A program made the position numbers and the translations under genes. 64,000 nucleotides of DNA from Phanerochaete sordida (lineage: Eukaryota; Basidiomycota; Agaricomycetes; Polyporales; Phanerochaetaceae): contig BPQB01000085.1 in NCBI GenBank assembly GCA_019973155.2, positions 62,001-126,000 of the forward strand, read 5' to 3'. The notes beneath the pieces are model-generated. The model did not search any database, had not been told where the DNA came from, and saw only the letters and a program-made list of their open reading frames with translations. Below, piece after piece: positions 23,931-36,021 of the stretch (the stretch's first letter is position 1; each line of letters starts with the position of its first letter).

Positions 23931-25257
23931 GGTACACTGGATTGTTTACAATGAAAATATGCGAGCTTTGCAGGATGGTTGCGACTTGGATGTTGATGTG
24001 GGATTATGTACATTGGGCATTATCACATTTAGCAGATTTGAAGTTCGCATGTGCGATTGTAATGCAGACTGCCGCTGCATGACACACTGTCCAGGTAAGC
24101 ATCCTCGCAGCCATGCTCTGTTGTCTGTCCGATTGGCGTTAGAATATACCACTCGGCGGAGAGGTGCGAGCATTGCGAAAAGGCACGCTGCTGTGCGCAC
24201 AAACTGCTCGTTCCGGGGGAGACTGCAGAAGCAAAAGCAAGGCCTAGGCAGCCTGCCTCTGATCTATCGATGCGCAGCTAAGCTAAAGATTATGATATGG
24301 GCTCATCAGTGCCTGTCAAGGCTACGTTTGGGCAGGTCAGCATGGGCCTGCGTTTAGCTTTTGAGTTTTCGCCCTCAGGCCTCAGGGCCTCACCCCCAGG
24401 TTCCGCTTCAAGCTTGTGGTTTGTCGCTGCAGGTTAGACCGATCAGCATAGTACTCTTGTCGGTTGACTAGCATCGACTGTCCAGTATTACGATGCAGTC
24501 TTGGTCACCAAGTGCGTGCCAGTGAGCAAATGTTGCGCTGTATATTGTGAGCAGATGGTTGCGGTTGTAGTACAGTAATGCCGTGACAAATTTAAGAAGG
24601 TAGCGGCCTCATCAAGCAGTCATGCTGTGCTTGTGATTCGGGAGCAAAAGCCCGGATCCGGCCCGCAGCTGCTGCTTGATTATAATCGCAGCCAAGCAGC
24701 AGCATCTGTCTTGTGAATTGCCCTTCTACACTTATGATACGTTGAATCATGGCCGTTCTAGTGTCATACCATCCTTGTGGAGTAGCATTGTAATCTGTGC
24801 TGCGGTAGCCTTTCCTCAGTATCATATTAACATGAGCTTCCCTTGTCAAGGTCCGCTATACGGACGGCTGCCCTTCCTTAATACCGAACAACGTCGTGTT
24901 ATTGATCGGCCAGAGAATATTACTAGCACATGTTGTCCAATCAGGCACTTTTGTGCCTACAGGTCTGATCCTACCGCTCGCACTGGCCAAATTCTTGTCA
25001 AGGTTCAGATCTTAGTCCGATAATTGCGCAGCATACATGCACTGTCACCAGAGCTGTTCTTCGATTTGATCAATGGGAGAGTGATAGATGTATCAGACAG
25101 ATTCTATGTTGCTAACCAAGCTAGGAAGGCTGAAATAGAGCTCAATATACATGGGCTGAACTATATATAAGCTCGATACCAAGACTATACAGTACCGTCA
25201 GCTCAAGCATACTACTGAACACCCTCTCCATAGGGCTCTCACGCTGCATATCTCATC
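23931..25257. other. AT-rich intergenic DNA between pseudogene and DUF6533 copy B
   Basis: About 1.3 kb in which I recognise no gene. In the first copy the equivalent gap (2142-2699) is about 560 bases, so this copy has gained sequence or the breakpoints differ. Confidence 0.5.
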
Positions 25258-26947
25258 ATGGCATCTGAGACTCTGGCAGAATTTGTTGAGTTCGAGTGCG
25301 CAGTACCTATTCCGTTCTGATGCTTATCCGCTTACAAAACATGTTGCAGACGGGCTGAAGGTTCACTTATCTACGCTATGGCAGGCGAGTGCTCCTTGCC
25401 TCGCTGTCTACAGATATTGTGTGGTTGACTGGTAGTCTCCTACTCAAAGCGATCGCTATATACGAATTTGTGTACAACATCGACTTAGAAATTGCCACTG
25501 CATGGCGCCGCAAGAAAACAGTGACATCCTTTTTACTGCTTAGCATCCGCTGGAGTATGTTGGTCAACAGCATCCTCGTCATCTACCCTCCAAACGGATA
25601 CACAGTGTGTATACAAATCACGGATGTCCTTGTGAATTCCTATCTAACTTCGAACAAATCACAGGGGCGAGTGATCGTTTACATTACAATCACAGCCCTT
25701 AGCTGAGCTAGGTCAGCACTTTAGATGTGTTGCATTGCAGATCTTGCAAGGCGTCTTCATTGTAACAGGCTTGATACAGACTGCTTGTACGCAATATTCA
25801 TTTCTGCTCCGCTATTCAAGCTCTCTGATTCATAAGCACTAGTGTTTTCTGCATTACGAGCGTATGCCTTAGCAGACAGAAGCACCATTTTATTTTCCAT
25901 GGTCTTGGTTCTGAGCTTGGTGTCCGTGGGAGCCAATGTGGTCAGTCAGCGTTACAACTGTGCAAATGGAGCTTGCTGAAAGAGTTTCTATATAGTACAC
26001 CGCTGCTATTCTTGTTTTCTATCACAGCGGAGCATCATGCGTCTCTATACCAGCTGGCATGTCCGCTTCTTTGAGTGCAAAGTGAGTCCATACAGTAAAT
26101 CTGCGCATATGTTCGCCTGAAACTTCGCAACATGCCAGGTGTAAGTTTAACCAGCTGACCTCTCCAGTATCACCGAGAAGTAACTTGAATTTTCAGTGAC
26201 CATATCCACCCGATCCTCGTTGATAGCAGCCGACATTCTTGTGCTGGTGGTGACGTGGAGACAGACATTCTCGCAGTGGAAGACCGCTAGACGCATGCAA
26301 TTGCAATTGCCAGTCACCACATGCCTCATAAGAGATGGTAAGTTCACGGTCCTCCCCATGCCTATTGCTGCTTGAGTATCGATGGATAGGGACAGCATAC
26401 TTCCTGTATGTCACCCAAGCCCTGACCACATAGTCCTGTATATTTGGTAACAGATCGCAAACTAGAATTCTGCTTACGACCAATATCGCACTCCTGATCA
26501 CCAACCTTGTACCAGAAGACTCAGCAGTGCCTTTCAATCCAGTCGTAGCATATCTTGTATGTATGTGAGATTTTTGAAGCACGAACTCAGCTGAATGCTA
26601 CCGCACAGCCGCCTATCCTCGCCTCACATTTTCTGCTCAACTTGCGCAGTTGTGCCAATCATGGGGGCGCCATGGGCCGCAGTACACCACCACCGGCTTC
26701 AGCCCTTAACATCAACTTTGCCAGACCAGACCGGCTTGGCAACATCGGCGCGCCATTGGAATATCCTCAGGTCGAAGATTTGGAGCCCGATGATGATGCA
26801 GATCACACAGATGCTAAGGACGAAAACGTCTATACCCTGTCTGAGATACAGGAGGGCCATACTGCCTTCCTAAGTACCGCACAGAATTATCAATGGGAGA
26901 TCGAGGTAAGTAATCGTGATGCCCGTTCATCGGCTGAGTCCATCTGA
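25258..26947 (+). CDS. DUF6533-domain multi-pass membrane protein (copy B)
   Basis: Paralogue of copy A. Exon 1 (25258-25295, MASETLAEFVEFE) joins exon 2 (25350-25384, RAEGSLIYAMA), then exon 3 from 25450 (AIAIYEFVYNIDLEIATAWR, then RKKTVTSFLLLSIRW). The intron 25385-25449 starts with GC in place of GT; no GT alternative keeps the frame. Later exons give FSALRAYALADRSTILFSMV, LIAADILVLVVTWR and the SHFLLNLRS block. The acidic tail NIGAPLEYPQVEDLEPDDDA follows. The frame ends at 26947, but a good donor (GAG/GTAAGT at about 26906) pairs with an acceptor near 27008 that opens onto a 170-codon frame ending at 27527. The real C-terminus may therefore be longer. Local DNA is AT-richer than in copies A and C. 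Confidence 0.72.
25385..25449 (+). other. GC-AG intron
   Basis: Donor GCAG/GCGAGT and acceptor AAAG. Copies A and C have GTAAGT and GTGAGT at the homologous position, and the reading frame is only kept with the GC donor. Confidence 0.7.
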
Positions 26948-27742
26948 CGATTGCAATTGGCATTTCGCGCTGTGTTGAAGCACGCGGGCGCGAGTTCTAA
27001 TGTCGCAGGACCTTCACGCCTCCAGGTGTGAAATTGTGTCCCAATCCTCCGCAACTCTGTCGACTCCCCGATGGTGCCGCATTTACTTGCGGCTTGCAAG
27101 AACCGCAGATGGAGAAATTCTTGTAGTGCTCACCGAATATTTATGTCGTCGTTTCAGCAATCACATCCAACCTGAGAGGTACCGTCTGGGTCTTCGCCGT
27201 GCAGTGTGGCGCATCCCAGACAGGACTAACGCCGATGCAGCCATACGAGAGCGGCGGGCTACAGGCGTTCACAGGGCCTCCTCCAAGAACATAGATGTTC
27301 TCTACCGTCGTCGCTACTCGTCGGAGTCTATTTCATGCCTGGAAGGCGTGCACTCGCCGTCTCTGTACAACCGGTGCTGCGTAGATGACCAGCGAGCGGT
27401 CGCACTTGCCCTCAAGAATCAGCGAGGCGTGGCCGGAAGCGTTCCGATGAGCGGAGAACTTGAAGGACGTGCAACTCATTTATATGACCGCTGCACTGTC
27501 TGCTCTGCATCCGTTGCAGGATATTAACGATCCTAATTAAGGTATGATCATTCACCGGCGGTGCGTCTCCGACAGCTTGTAGCCGGGCAATGCCACAGCG
27601 CCCCGCAGCGTCGGACGACACGTTGCCCGACCATCCAAGCCGTATAAAACCCTCCGATGATGCATATAATACAATGGTGCGATTCGCTCGTCTATCTTTC
27701 GGCTCCTCTCGTTACGATCCGCAGGGTACAGGTCTTGCTTCG
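26948..27742. other. region between DUF6533 copies B and C; possible 3' exon of copy B
   Basis: Contains a 528-base plus-strand open frame (27000-27527) that could be the last exon of copy B. If it is not spliced to copy B it shows no domain of its own. Confidence 0.35.
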
Positions 27743-29504
27743 ATGACATCTGCACCACGCGCGGAATATATCGCTGGGCTCGAGGAGGCGTACGGGAGCC
27801 AATTCTCATCAGCAGCCAGTAAAACTCAGTAGAGGTTCATCGCAGATAGCTCGGAAAATGCGTCTACTACGCCATGGGTGGTGAGTGCACTCTCCACTGG
27901 CCTCCGCGCCCGCACCCTGCTGATACACCCGCTCTGAAGCGCTGTCCATCTACGAGTTCCTCATCGCCCTCGACGTGGAGGTGTCCACCGCCTGGCGGCG
28001 CAGGAAGACCGTGCCGTCCGTGCTCCTGCTCACCATCCGCTGGTGCATGCTTGCGAACGGCATCCTCACCTTCCTCCCCACGCCCGGCTTTACGGTCAGC
28101 GTCCCTCGGCTATCGTGCCCCTCTCGCGATCTCACCATGTCGACAGGGGTCAGTAATTTGCTGCATGTGTACACCGGAACACTCGTTGAACGTCTGCAGG
28201 TGCATGGTGTCCACGGCCCTTACCGCCGCGTTTAATCTCGTCGGGTTCGCCCAAGTTGCTTGTACGTCCGTCGGGCCCGTGCGGGCTCGTCAGTCGCTGC
28301 CGTTTACTGACGTCTGTCTCCAGTTTTCTCCGCTTTGCGCGTGTACGCGCTGGCGGACGGCAGTTTCCTGCTGCCCGCAGCTGTACTTGTCCTGAGCTTG
28401 GTGCCGCTCGGGATCAACGCGGTACGTAGCTTAGGTCTCGATGTTACGTGTCGTCTATGCTGACGTGAGCGTTGAGTATAGTACAGAGACTCGCATTATG
28501 CGTGTGTAACGAGAGGCGGGACGTACTCTGTAGTCGTCCACACATACGCGCACAACGCTCTGTGAGTGCCTCGATGTCATGGAACCACCGCCAGCTGACG
28601 TCTATAAGATGTGCGTCCTCTGTGGTCCGTGGTAGATATTGACTCAGGCCCGCTTGACGTTTCTTCAGTGACCATTCTGGCAAGGTGCACGTTGATAGCG
28701 GCGGACGTCATCGTTCTCGCCGTGACGTGGAGAAAAACCTTGCGCCAGTGGCGCAGCAGTAATCGGCTGGACATGAATTTGCCTGTGACGACTTGCCTTG
28801 TGAGAGATGGTAAAAAGCATACCTCATCGACATCGGTGAATGCCATCACTAACACCGTTTTCATAGGCACCACCCACTTTCTGTACGTATATTTGTTGCA
28901 TACTGTACCTGCACAGTGCCTTAATATTGGATCCAGCATATTACTAGGCATGAACATCATCAACCTCGTAGGTGTGCTCACCTGGGAAACGAAAATCCTG
29001 GGGCTGACCCCGATGATCGTCTATCTGGTGCGCAGCCTGCCTGGTCTGTCACGTTCTCAGTCTGTGCTGAGCACAGCCGCAGCCACCCATCCTCATCTCG
29101 CGCTTCCTTCTGAACCTGCGCGACTGCACAAACGTCTGCCCAGGGGGCGCGAGCTTGCAGACACTCTCCAGCCCCGGCATCAAGCTCGCCGCTCAGAGCG
29201 TGCTCGGTAACATCGGCGCGCCACTGGGCTGCCCGCGCGATGACGAGCTCAGCTACGCGACTGACAGCGATGCGCAGGACGAGAACGGGGGAGTGGATGA
29301 CCTCCTCGCGGATGCCACCGGTGCCGATCCTGAGGTCTGCAATGGGGCGTACGTGGCCCGTAGGAGGGCTGTGGAGGTAAGCCTCGCGTTATCTTGGCGG
29401 ATGCAGCCTCTGAGGATCTGAAGGACGTACGCATACAGGGCACACCAGACGGTCTATCGCAGGGCTTTTCTGCGAAGGTACATAAGGCGCAGGAGCCAGT
29501 GTAG
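27743..29504 (+). CDS. DUF6533-domain multi-pass membrane protein (copy C)
   Basis: Third paralogue. The core exon reads ALSIYEFLIALDVEVSTAWR, then RRKTVPSVLLLTIRW, preceded by a short exon ending GKCVYYAMG with a GTGAGT donor at the position conserved in A and B. Downstream exons give FSALRVYALADGSFLLPAAV, LTLIAADVIVLAVTWRKTLR, LVRDG and ISRFLLNLRDCTNVC. The acidic tail is NIGAPLGCPRDDELSYATDS. A last intron (GTAAGC...CTGAG) leads to DLKDVRIQGTPDGLSQGF and a stop at 29504; without that splice the frame stops at 29421. The first exon (MTSAPRAEYIAGLEEAY from 27743) is uncertain: I could not find a splice that keeps the frame without using an unusual acceptor (GATAG). GC-rich, like its neighbours. 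Confidence 0.68.
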
Positions 29505-31192
29505 GCTTCGCGATGACATGTCCGCTCATGTAGAATTTGATTCATCAGATTATTCCTCACTTCACGTCTGCGAGGGCCGGCAAAGGCCTGCGCTGGGCAT
29601 TAGGGAAAGGATATCGTCCAGGTGCTATTTATGCCGCGGAGCAACTTGAGCGCGCCGACCGTCGCGAGAGCAGCATGGGTCGAGGAAGGCGGCCGGAACA
29701 TGTGCAGTGGGGAACATTTGGCGAGAACGATCGCTCTCCAAAACCTCAGACCCAGAGCGAAGAGGATGTTAGCTCCCTTAGGACGAGTCCACACGTTCTT
29801 GAATGTGCCTCTTGCAGCGTCTCGTGAGCCGCTGCCGTGATGACTGGGGCCAGGCTGACTGTCGGCCCTAGGGGGCCCTAAGGTGTGACGACAGTTGGAA
29901 TAGCATCGAGGCGGCGTCGAGGGTAACGAAAGAGGGCAGCGGCGTAATCGAAGTCAAAACGAGAGAGGGGGCAGCGCATGGCCGTCATATGCGTTTTGGG
30001 GATCTCCGCGCGGGCCTGGACAGATCGAAAGACCCTTGTCCTCGGCACCGAGCCTCACGGCAACGGCAAGACGAGCCTCTTGAGCTGTGGGCGCGCGGAG
30101 GCGTAGCGATATAGACATCCGCGGTAAGGCCGATCGCGCACGCGGTGGACGCGCCCCGCCACGTGCGGCTGCACTCGACGCGCGCTGGCCGACGGTCGGA
30201 CGGCGTGCGGGCTGCAAAACCTTTGCAGGTCGATGGGCGCGATGGCCAGCCGAAGGTGCGTCAGCGTGCGCGTGCCGCGATTAGTCAAGAGGGAAAATGC
30301 CACCGTTGGGCAAGTGTTTCGCCATGCGCGGCGGTGCGGGCTGAAAATTGGGCGGATGATGGGCTGCACGGTACCTGGGATTCCTCCGACGGAGCCCCGG
30401 GCGGCCCCAGCGCAGGCGAGTGCGGCGGAAGAGCCCCAGGAGGAGGAGGAGACCGCGCGGTGTCTCTGTGTGCAGGTCGGCCCAAGCTCCAGGCGTGTCG
30501 TGGCATGGGAACGGCGACGTCAGTGCAGCGTGGTCGTGCGTGCGCAGACCCCTGCCGACCCTTGAGGAGGCCTGCGCGCTGCCTTGTTTTCGTGGCGAGG
30601 ACAAGGACGACCGAAAGGCACGGATATGACGGCGAGACCTGCTGTGGGATGATTGGGCGTTGCCCGAGAACACCGCCGAGGACGCTGGGAGAACGGATTA
30701 TCCTACGGGTCCTCGGTGAGCCAATCAAGGGCCTGGGCGGGCCCGCCTGGGATGCACCTGGGCCGTCGCTGGGGGCCGCAGCTTGTCGTCCTCCCTGTCG
30801 CTCGCGGGTTCGGTCGCTGGAGAGGCTCCTGAGAGAAGGTGAGTGTCGGCGCCTGGCTTGATTACGAGTTGCCTGTTTTGGTTAGTCTCCGTCGCGGAGA
30901 GTTTGTTGGCGTTTGCTTCCACCGTTCCGTGGTTTATTCGCGCGTTATATTTCGTTCGAGGGCAAGGCTGCGTTCCGCTTTGGTGCATCCGCCCGGCTGG
31001 CATGCGTGTTACATCACCCCGCCTCTCTTTCTCTCCTACCCCCAACTGCACCCTGCAGCGTCCTCCACACCCGCCGCTCATTCCTCGCGCTCCGCTGCCA
31101 GCGTCCAGAAACCAGAACGCACCGGGTGCTATTGACATAAACTCACGCCCACAACCAGCTATTGTCGCACTCTAATCCGGTAGCCGAGCCTG
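29505..31192. other. intergenic, GC-rich; upstream of Zn2Cys6 factor
   Basis: About 1.7 kb. Long frames between 30145 and 30861 are open on both strands, as expected for GC-rich DNA, and carry no domain. A direct repeat of GGGCCCTA lies near 29.87 kb. It is probably promoter and 5' UTR. Confidence 0.45.
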
Positions 31193-34100
31193 ATGTCGGG
31201 TGCTCTTCCTTTTCCTACGTCGGACAATCGTTCTCTTATATCCGCGGGAGACCAAGCTCTCCAGGGCGGCTCCTACCCCTACGCCTACGAGCGCGACGCC
31301 CACAGCCAGGACACCGCTCACAGGCAGCCCTCGTCGTCCCACTCGCCGCTCTCGACAGATGGCGGCCACGCCCCGCTGCCAAGGGCGGCACATGACCTCG
31401 CCTACGTCCTGCCAGGCCAAGCTCCCCTTCTTGTAAACGGCCCTCTCGGCGCATCTTCCGATCAGGAAAGAGACACTCATGCCTCACAGGGATATCAGCA
31501 GCCCTCTCTGCCTTACCGCGACCAGTACGCCCAATTGCACCCTGGCAACATGTACTCGAGCTCGGAGGATTCTGCTCTCTCCGCCTACCCCTCCAGGTCC
31601 TACGACGCTGTCCAGTCCGACGGTCGCTCTGCCGCCTCACACTCCAGCATCTCGCGCTCGCCGCCGGTGCAGGTGGACCCACTCTCCACCGGACACCGGC
31701 CAGACGCAACAGCGTCCAAGCCGTCGGCCAAGCGTCGTGAAAAGCCTCGCATTGAGCTGGCTCCCGACCAGCCACTGACCACCCAAGGGAAGCCCCGTGC
31801 TAGAGTCTACGTAGCCTGCGTCCAATGGTGAGTGCCCACACCATCGCCAGATCTCCACCCTTCTGACTGGCTGGTTCTTTCGGCTCGAAGCCGCACCCGC
31901 AAAATACGGTGCGACGGTGCAAAGCCCGTGTGCCACAATTGCAGCCGCCGCGTCGCCACAGGCGCAGACGACGCCTCCCCCTGCTCCTACGACACCGCCC
32001 CGAAGCGGCGAGGGCCCGACAAGAACCCAGGCTCGCGCCAGCGGGTTCCCCCGCATGAGACCAACGACGGTGGCAAGGTGCGGCGCCGACGTCGACGGGA
32101 CACCGGGCCCCTGCCAGACAAGGGCCTTCCCATGGCTGCGCAGGAGGCCGCTAATCAGGCTCTCGCAAGCTCCGGCGGCATGCCCCATCCTGGCTCGCGG
32201 GTCCCACAGATCGCGGCGCAGGCCCTCGCGCCTGCATACACGATCGAGCCGCTCGCGCCATCGCAGGCAGGCTCGTCACGCACCGTGCGAGCGGACGACA
32301 TGTACCGTCCTCCGCAGCAGGGGGCCGTGGCAGCCCAGCTCGACGAAATAGGTGCGGCCACCACTGGGCACGTCTCCTCCCTGCGGGGCATCATCCATCC
32401 ATCCAATCGTCTGCAGCGGCTCGTTACTGTGTCCGAGCCGCCGTACTCCCATGCACAGGTACGCCATGCTCTCGAGCCTTCTCTCGCTTCATCTCAGCGC
32501 GCCGGGATCTGATACCGAGTTGGACAGATATCGCCCATCCAGCAGCAGTTTACACAGCTCTCTCCCGTACAAGGCACCACCTTTTCGAGCTATGTCTCTG
32601 GCAACAGGCAGTCTGGCTCACACGTCAGCGAGGGATATGGATGCGACGACGATAACGAGCAGCCGGTCAGTGGCATTGGTGCGGAGCCATCTATGCAGCT
32701 GGCGCGCGACACCTGGTGGGACGCCCTGCTCTCAATGTACTCCAGTCACGCGCAGCTGCATATCCCAGGCGCGGCCCTTACGCCTGGAGTGCGGGAGTCT
32801 ATGGCACAACGGATCTCGGCCGACCTGCGGTTTCTGTTCCGCGCGTCCAACTACTGGTTCTCCTTTTTCAACATCCCGCGCTTCTTCGCCCGCCTGCTCG
32901 ACCCCGCCAAACGGACGTCCCTGCAGCCCAGCGTTGTCCTCGCGGCACTGGCTGCAGCCAACCTCATACGCAGCTCGGAGCAGGAGAACGGCGCGGCGGG
33001 AAGAAACTGGGCCCTGACGCTCCTCCAAGAAGCGCAAGGCTCACTCGAATCGAGCATTAACGCCCGATGGGTAGACGAGAGCCTGGTGCAGGCTAGCTGG
33101 GTGCGTCTTCGCTTACTCAGTTCCTGCGCGTTTCCGACGCTGAGACACCTTGCGCCCACGGCAGCTCATCGCGTTCTTCGAGATCTCGGCGCACCCGCTG
33201 CACAACACGATCCGCGTCCGGAGCGCGCTCAGCATGCTCGACTCGCTCATCCGCAGCCTCGCGATGTCCGCGCTCGACCGCGACGACCACCGCGCGTCGC
33301 GCTTTGCGGCGCGCGCGGTGCCGACGGTCCCGGGCGGCGGCTTTCCCGGCGGCGGCGACGCGTGGGACCTGCGCGCGTCCCACACACACGGCCACGCGCA
33401 CGCGCTGGGCACGCCGGCGGCGGGCGCCGAGTGCGCGTGCACGGCGTACACGCTCGGGCGCAACTGGGGCCCGGCGCAGGAGCTCGCGCCGCTGTGGCTG
33501 ATGACGCCCGCGTGGCGCGAGGACGCGGGCGACGCGGAGGTGCGCAAGGAGGAGTGCCGCCGGCTCGTGTGGAGCGCGGTCATGATGGTCGCGGGCTACA
33601 CGAGCTTCACGGCGGCGAACAACGCCGCGCCGACGCTCGAGCTCACGCTCATGGAGCCTGCGAACGTGCGTGCCCCATTCTCTCTGCTGCGCGCGCCACC
33701 GCTGACACGCACACAGTACGCGCTGCTCTTCCCCGGCGAGGAGGTCGTGCGCGCGGGCGCGGGCGCGAAGGACACCGTGTGGGCGCTGTACATGCGCACG
33801 ATGCTCCTGTGGCACGCGTGCGTGCGCATGCGCTGGGACGCGGGCCGCGGCGACGCGGAGAAGGCGCAGTTCGCGGTGCAGGCGTGGCTCGAGGCGGACA
33901 AGATCGAGGCCGGGCTCGACGCGCACACCTGTGGCGTCGAGCGCGCGTTCCTGTTTCAGGGGCGCGAGTACCTGTTCAAGTGAGTCACCCTGCCTTCCGC
34001 GCCCGCCTGCGCCGCACTGACCGTGTGCAGCACGCGCATGTGCATCTCGTTCGAGTTCCGGCGGTTCATCCCGCAGGTCAACGCGTACGTCCGTCCCCGT

Positions 34101-34644
34101 CGGTCTGTCTCGCGCTGCGGCTCATGGCGTGGCAGGAATACGAACATGATCTTCCACCGCCAGAAGGCGGAGGAGTGGCTCAAGCACCAGGCGTCGATCG
34201 CTAAGCAGACGATGTTCGGCCTGCAAACCATTACAGGCCAGCCGAACGTCACGCTTGCCCGACGGCCGTTCTTTGGTTTCTGGTTCATGTCTCAGGTGTC
34301 TAGGTATGTCGTCCCGCTGCGCCCGTATGTACGGCCGTTCGCTCACCTCTTTCCAGGGCTCTGCTCCTATGGTCATGCGACCGCGGTCTTACGGTCGCAT
34401 TAGAAGTGGCGAAGGCCCTTCTCGGTCCGATTGAGTATCTGATGTCGATGTGGCCATGCGCAGGTGGGCACCGTCTCGTCCCGTGGAGTCCCCCGAACTG
34501 ACATCGGCTGCAGAGCAAAGGAAGCGCTATGGCGAACTACGTGCGGCCCTGGATCGCGCGTGCTACGCCGCAGGTGTCCCGCCGCCGTCGCCCGGGTCGC
34601 AGCACCCTGGCCCGCTGCCCTCGGCTAACATCGTCCCTGCATGA
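31193..34644 (+). CDS. Zn2Cys6 transcription factor
   Basis: Nuclear regulator. A Ser/Tyr/Gln-rich N-terminal exon (MSGALPFPTSDNRSLISAGD...) ends at 31827 inside the zinc cluster. Joined to the exon at 31891 it reads ACVQCRTRKIRCDGAKPVC, then HNCSRR and CSYD, giving six cysteines followed by the usual KRRGPDKNPG basic stretch. After a low-complexity linker, exons from 32.52 kb encode a fungal-regulator middle region: DTWWDALLSMYSSHAQLH, RISADLRFLFRASNYWFSFF, LQPSVVLAALAAANLIRSSE, LIAFFEISAHPLHNTIRVRS. Further blocks are ECRRLVWSAVMMVAGYTSFT and YALLFPGEEVVRAGAGAKDT. C-terminal exons (MIFHRQKAEEWLKHQASIAK...) run to about 34644. The final exon junction (34.4-34.5 kb) is approximate. The protein is about 950 residues. 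Targets are unknown. Confidence 0.83.
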
Positions 34645-35733
34645 CAGCCCCCGCCCGCGACGGACCTCCTGCCCCGGCCACAAACACTGTCCATACACAC
34701 CTATGACTTTCCGCACCCCTGTTGTATCTCCTAGCCGTCTGCGTAGCCTACTGTTGTACCATTACATACGCGCCTCTGCGCGCTGCGCCAGCGCACCTGG
34801 CGCGGCGCCCCTCAGTGCAATTCCAGCGCCGGACTCGCGCCTCCTGTGTACGTGCGCGCGCCGCGGCGGCGACGCCTGTGTGTCCCTGTGTGCCCGAGTG
34901 CGCTGCGTCCGCCGGCCAGGTGACCCCGCGCGGTGGAGAACTGTATGCGGCGTCGGCGGCTCGCGGGCTGCGGGCGTGGCGTGCAATGCTCCCGCGCTGC
35001 GCGCTCAGTTCGCCCGTCGATCGCGCGAGCCGCCCCCCGAGAAAGCGATGCGGCATCTCAGATCTTGCCACTCGCCACCACCGCGGCGCCTGCACAGCTG
35101 CGGAGGGCCCGCGTCGCGCTCGGCTTGGCGTTGGATTTGGACCTGCTCTTGACGACGGAGGCAGCGTCGGCGTTCAAGGTGAGGCTGGACAACCTTGATA
35201 CATGCTGTGGTGAAGGAAACTGAGTTCTTGCAGTCGCTACGGAGGGGGAATCAGATACTTATACGACAAAGCAGCGAACACATGTCGACTTTTTTCATAG
35301 TAGCAAGTATACAGCTTCAGCTCAGGAAGATTTGCAGAACACACGGATCGTTTCGGTGATTCGGGGCCGTATGACGCTGCCATTTTTGTGTCGAGAGTAT
35401 GTCTGGATGGTAGCAACGTGGTAAAGGTCAGATCAAGGTGCGCCGACTACCCTGCAATTCTCCAGGGCTATCCAGCGCAGGACTCATGTGGCATAGGAAC
35501 ATCTAGGGACAGCCTTAGTACCAGGAAAAAGTAACCTTAGGCCACCATCAGCCCTCCAGCGAACTGTGTTCTGACTACCCCTTGCAATGCGCAGCATCAC
35601 CAAAATCACAAATAGAACGGCTGATTCTGGTCACATCAAGGCCCATCTTTCACTGCCACGTGAATACCTGTGGTCTCCTCGAGGGTTGCAGAGAACGTCA
35701 AAGGAGGTGCACGCGGGCAACCTGGTCGGCTGA

Positions 35734-36021
35734 CTAGAGCGCACGCGTCTCCTTCAGCTTCTCATCCTGCAGGCTTTCCGGCTGTTCGCTCCGATTCCCA
35801 GCAAAAGAGAGCTTCATCAAAGTAAGTCCTTCGGACGCGACGTTCCAAACCTCGGCGGGCAAGTCTAAATCTTCGTTTCCTAGCGTCAGGCTGCCGGACG
35901 CATTGTCACATTGCTCAAGGCCGAAAAACGTTCGCGCGACAACCGCATCCAGCATGCCCGGCGACATTGACAGAGCGGATACCGTCGCATCTGCGGACGA
36001 TCCTACAATACATTCGAGCAA
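35734..36021 (-). CDS. possible small hypothetical protein
   Basis: A 95-codon frame with balanced composition (MLECIVGSSADATVSALSMS... ending KLKETRAL). It has no recognisable domain, signal or repeat. It could be a real small gene or the last exon of something longer upstream on the minus strand. Evidence is limited to the frame itself. Confidence 0.2.
   Translation of the reverse strand: MLECIVGSSADATVSALSMSPGMLDAVVARTFFGLEQCDNASGSLTLGNEDLDLPAEVWNVASEGLTLMKLSFAGNRSEQPESLQDEKLKETRAL

Noticed and set aside
29860..29885. GGGCCCTA direct repeat, considered as a transposon end
   Set aside because: Only one short repeat pair, with no partner inverted repeat, target duplication or transposase frame nearby.
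30145..30861. A 238-codon plus-strand frame upstream of the second zinc-cluster factor
   Set aside because: Composition is chance-like, both strands are open, and there is no recognisable domain or exon pattern.
32693..34204. A single 503-codon frame through the second zinc-cluster factor
   Set aside because: It reads through introns; the conserved protein blocks switch frame at 33.1 kb, and only the spliced version keeps them.
34529..35198. Overlapping plus-strand frames of 158-207 codons
   Set aside because: Arg/Ala/Cys-rich and mutually overlapping in different frames; no conserved block.
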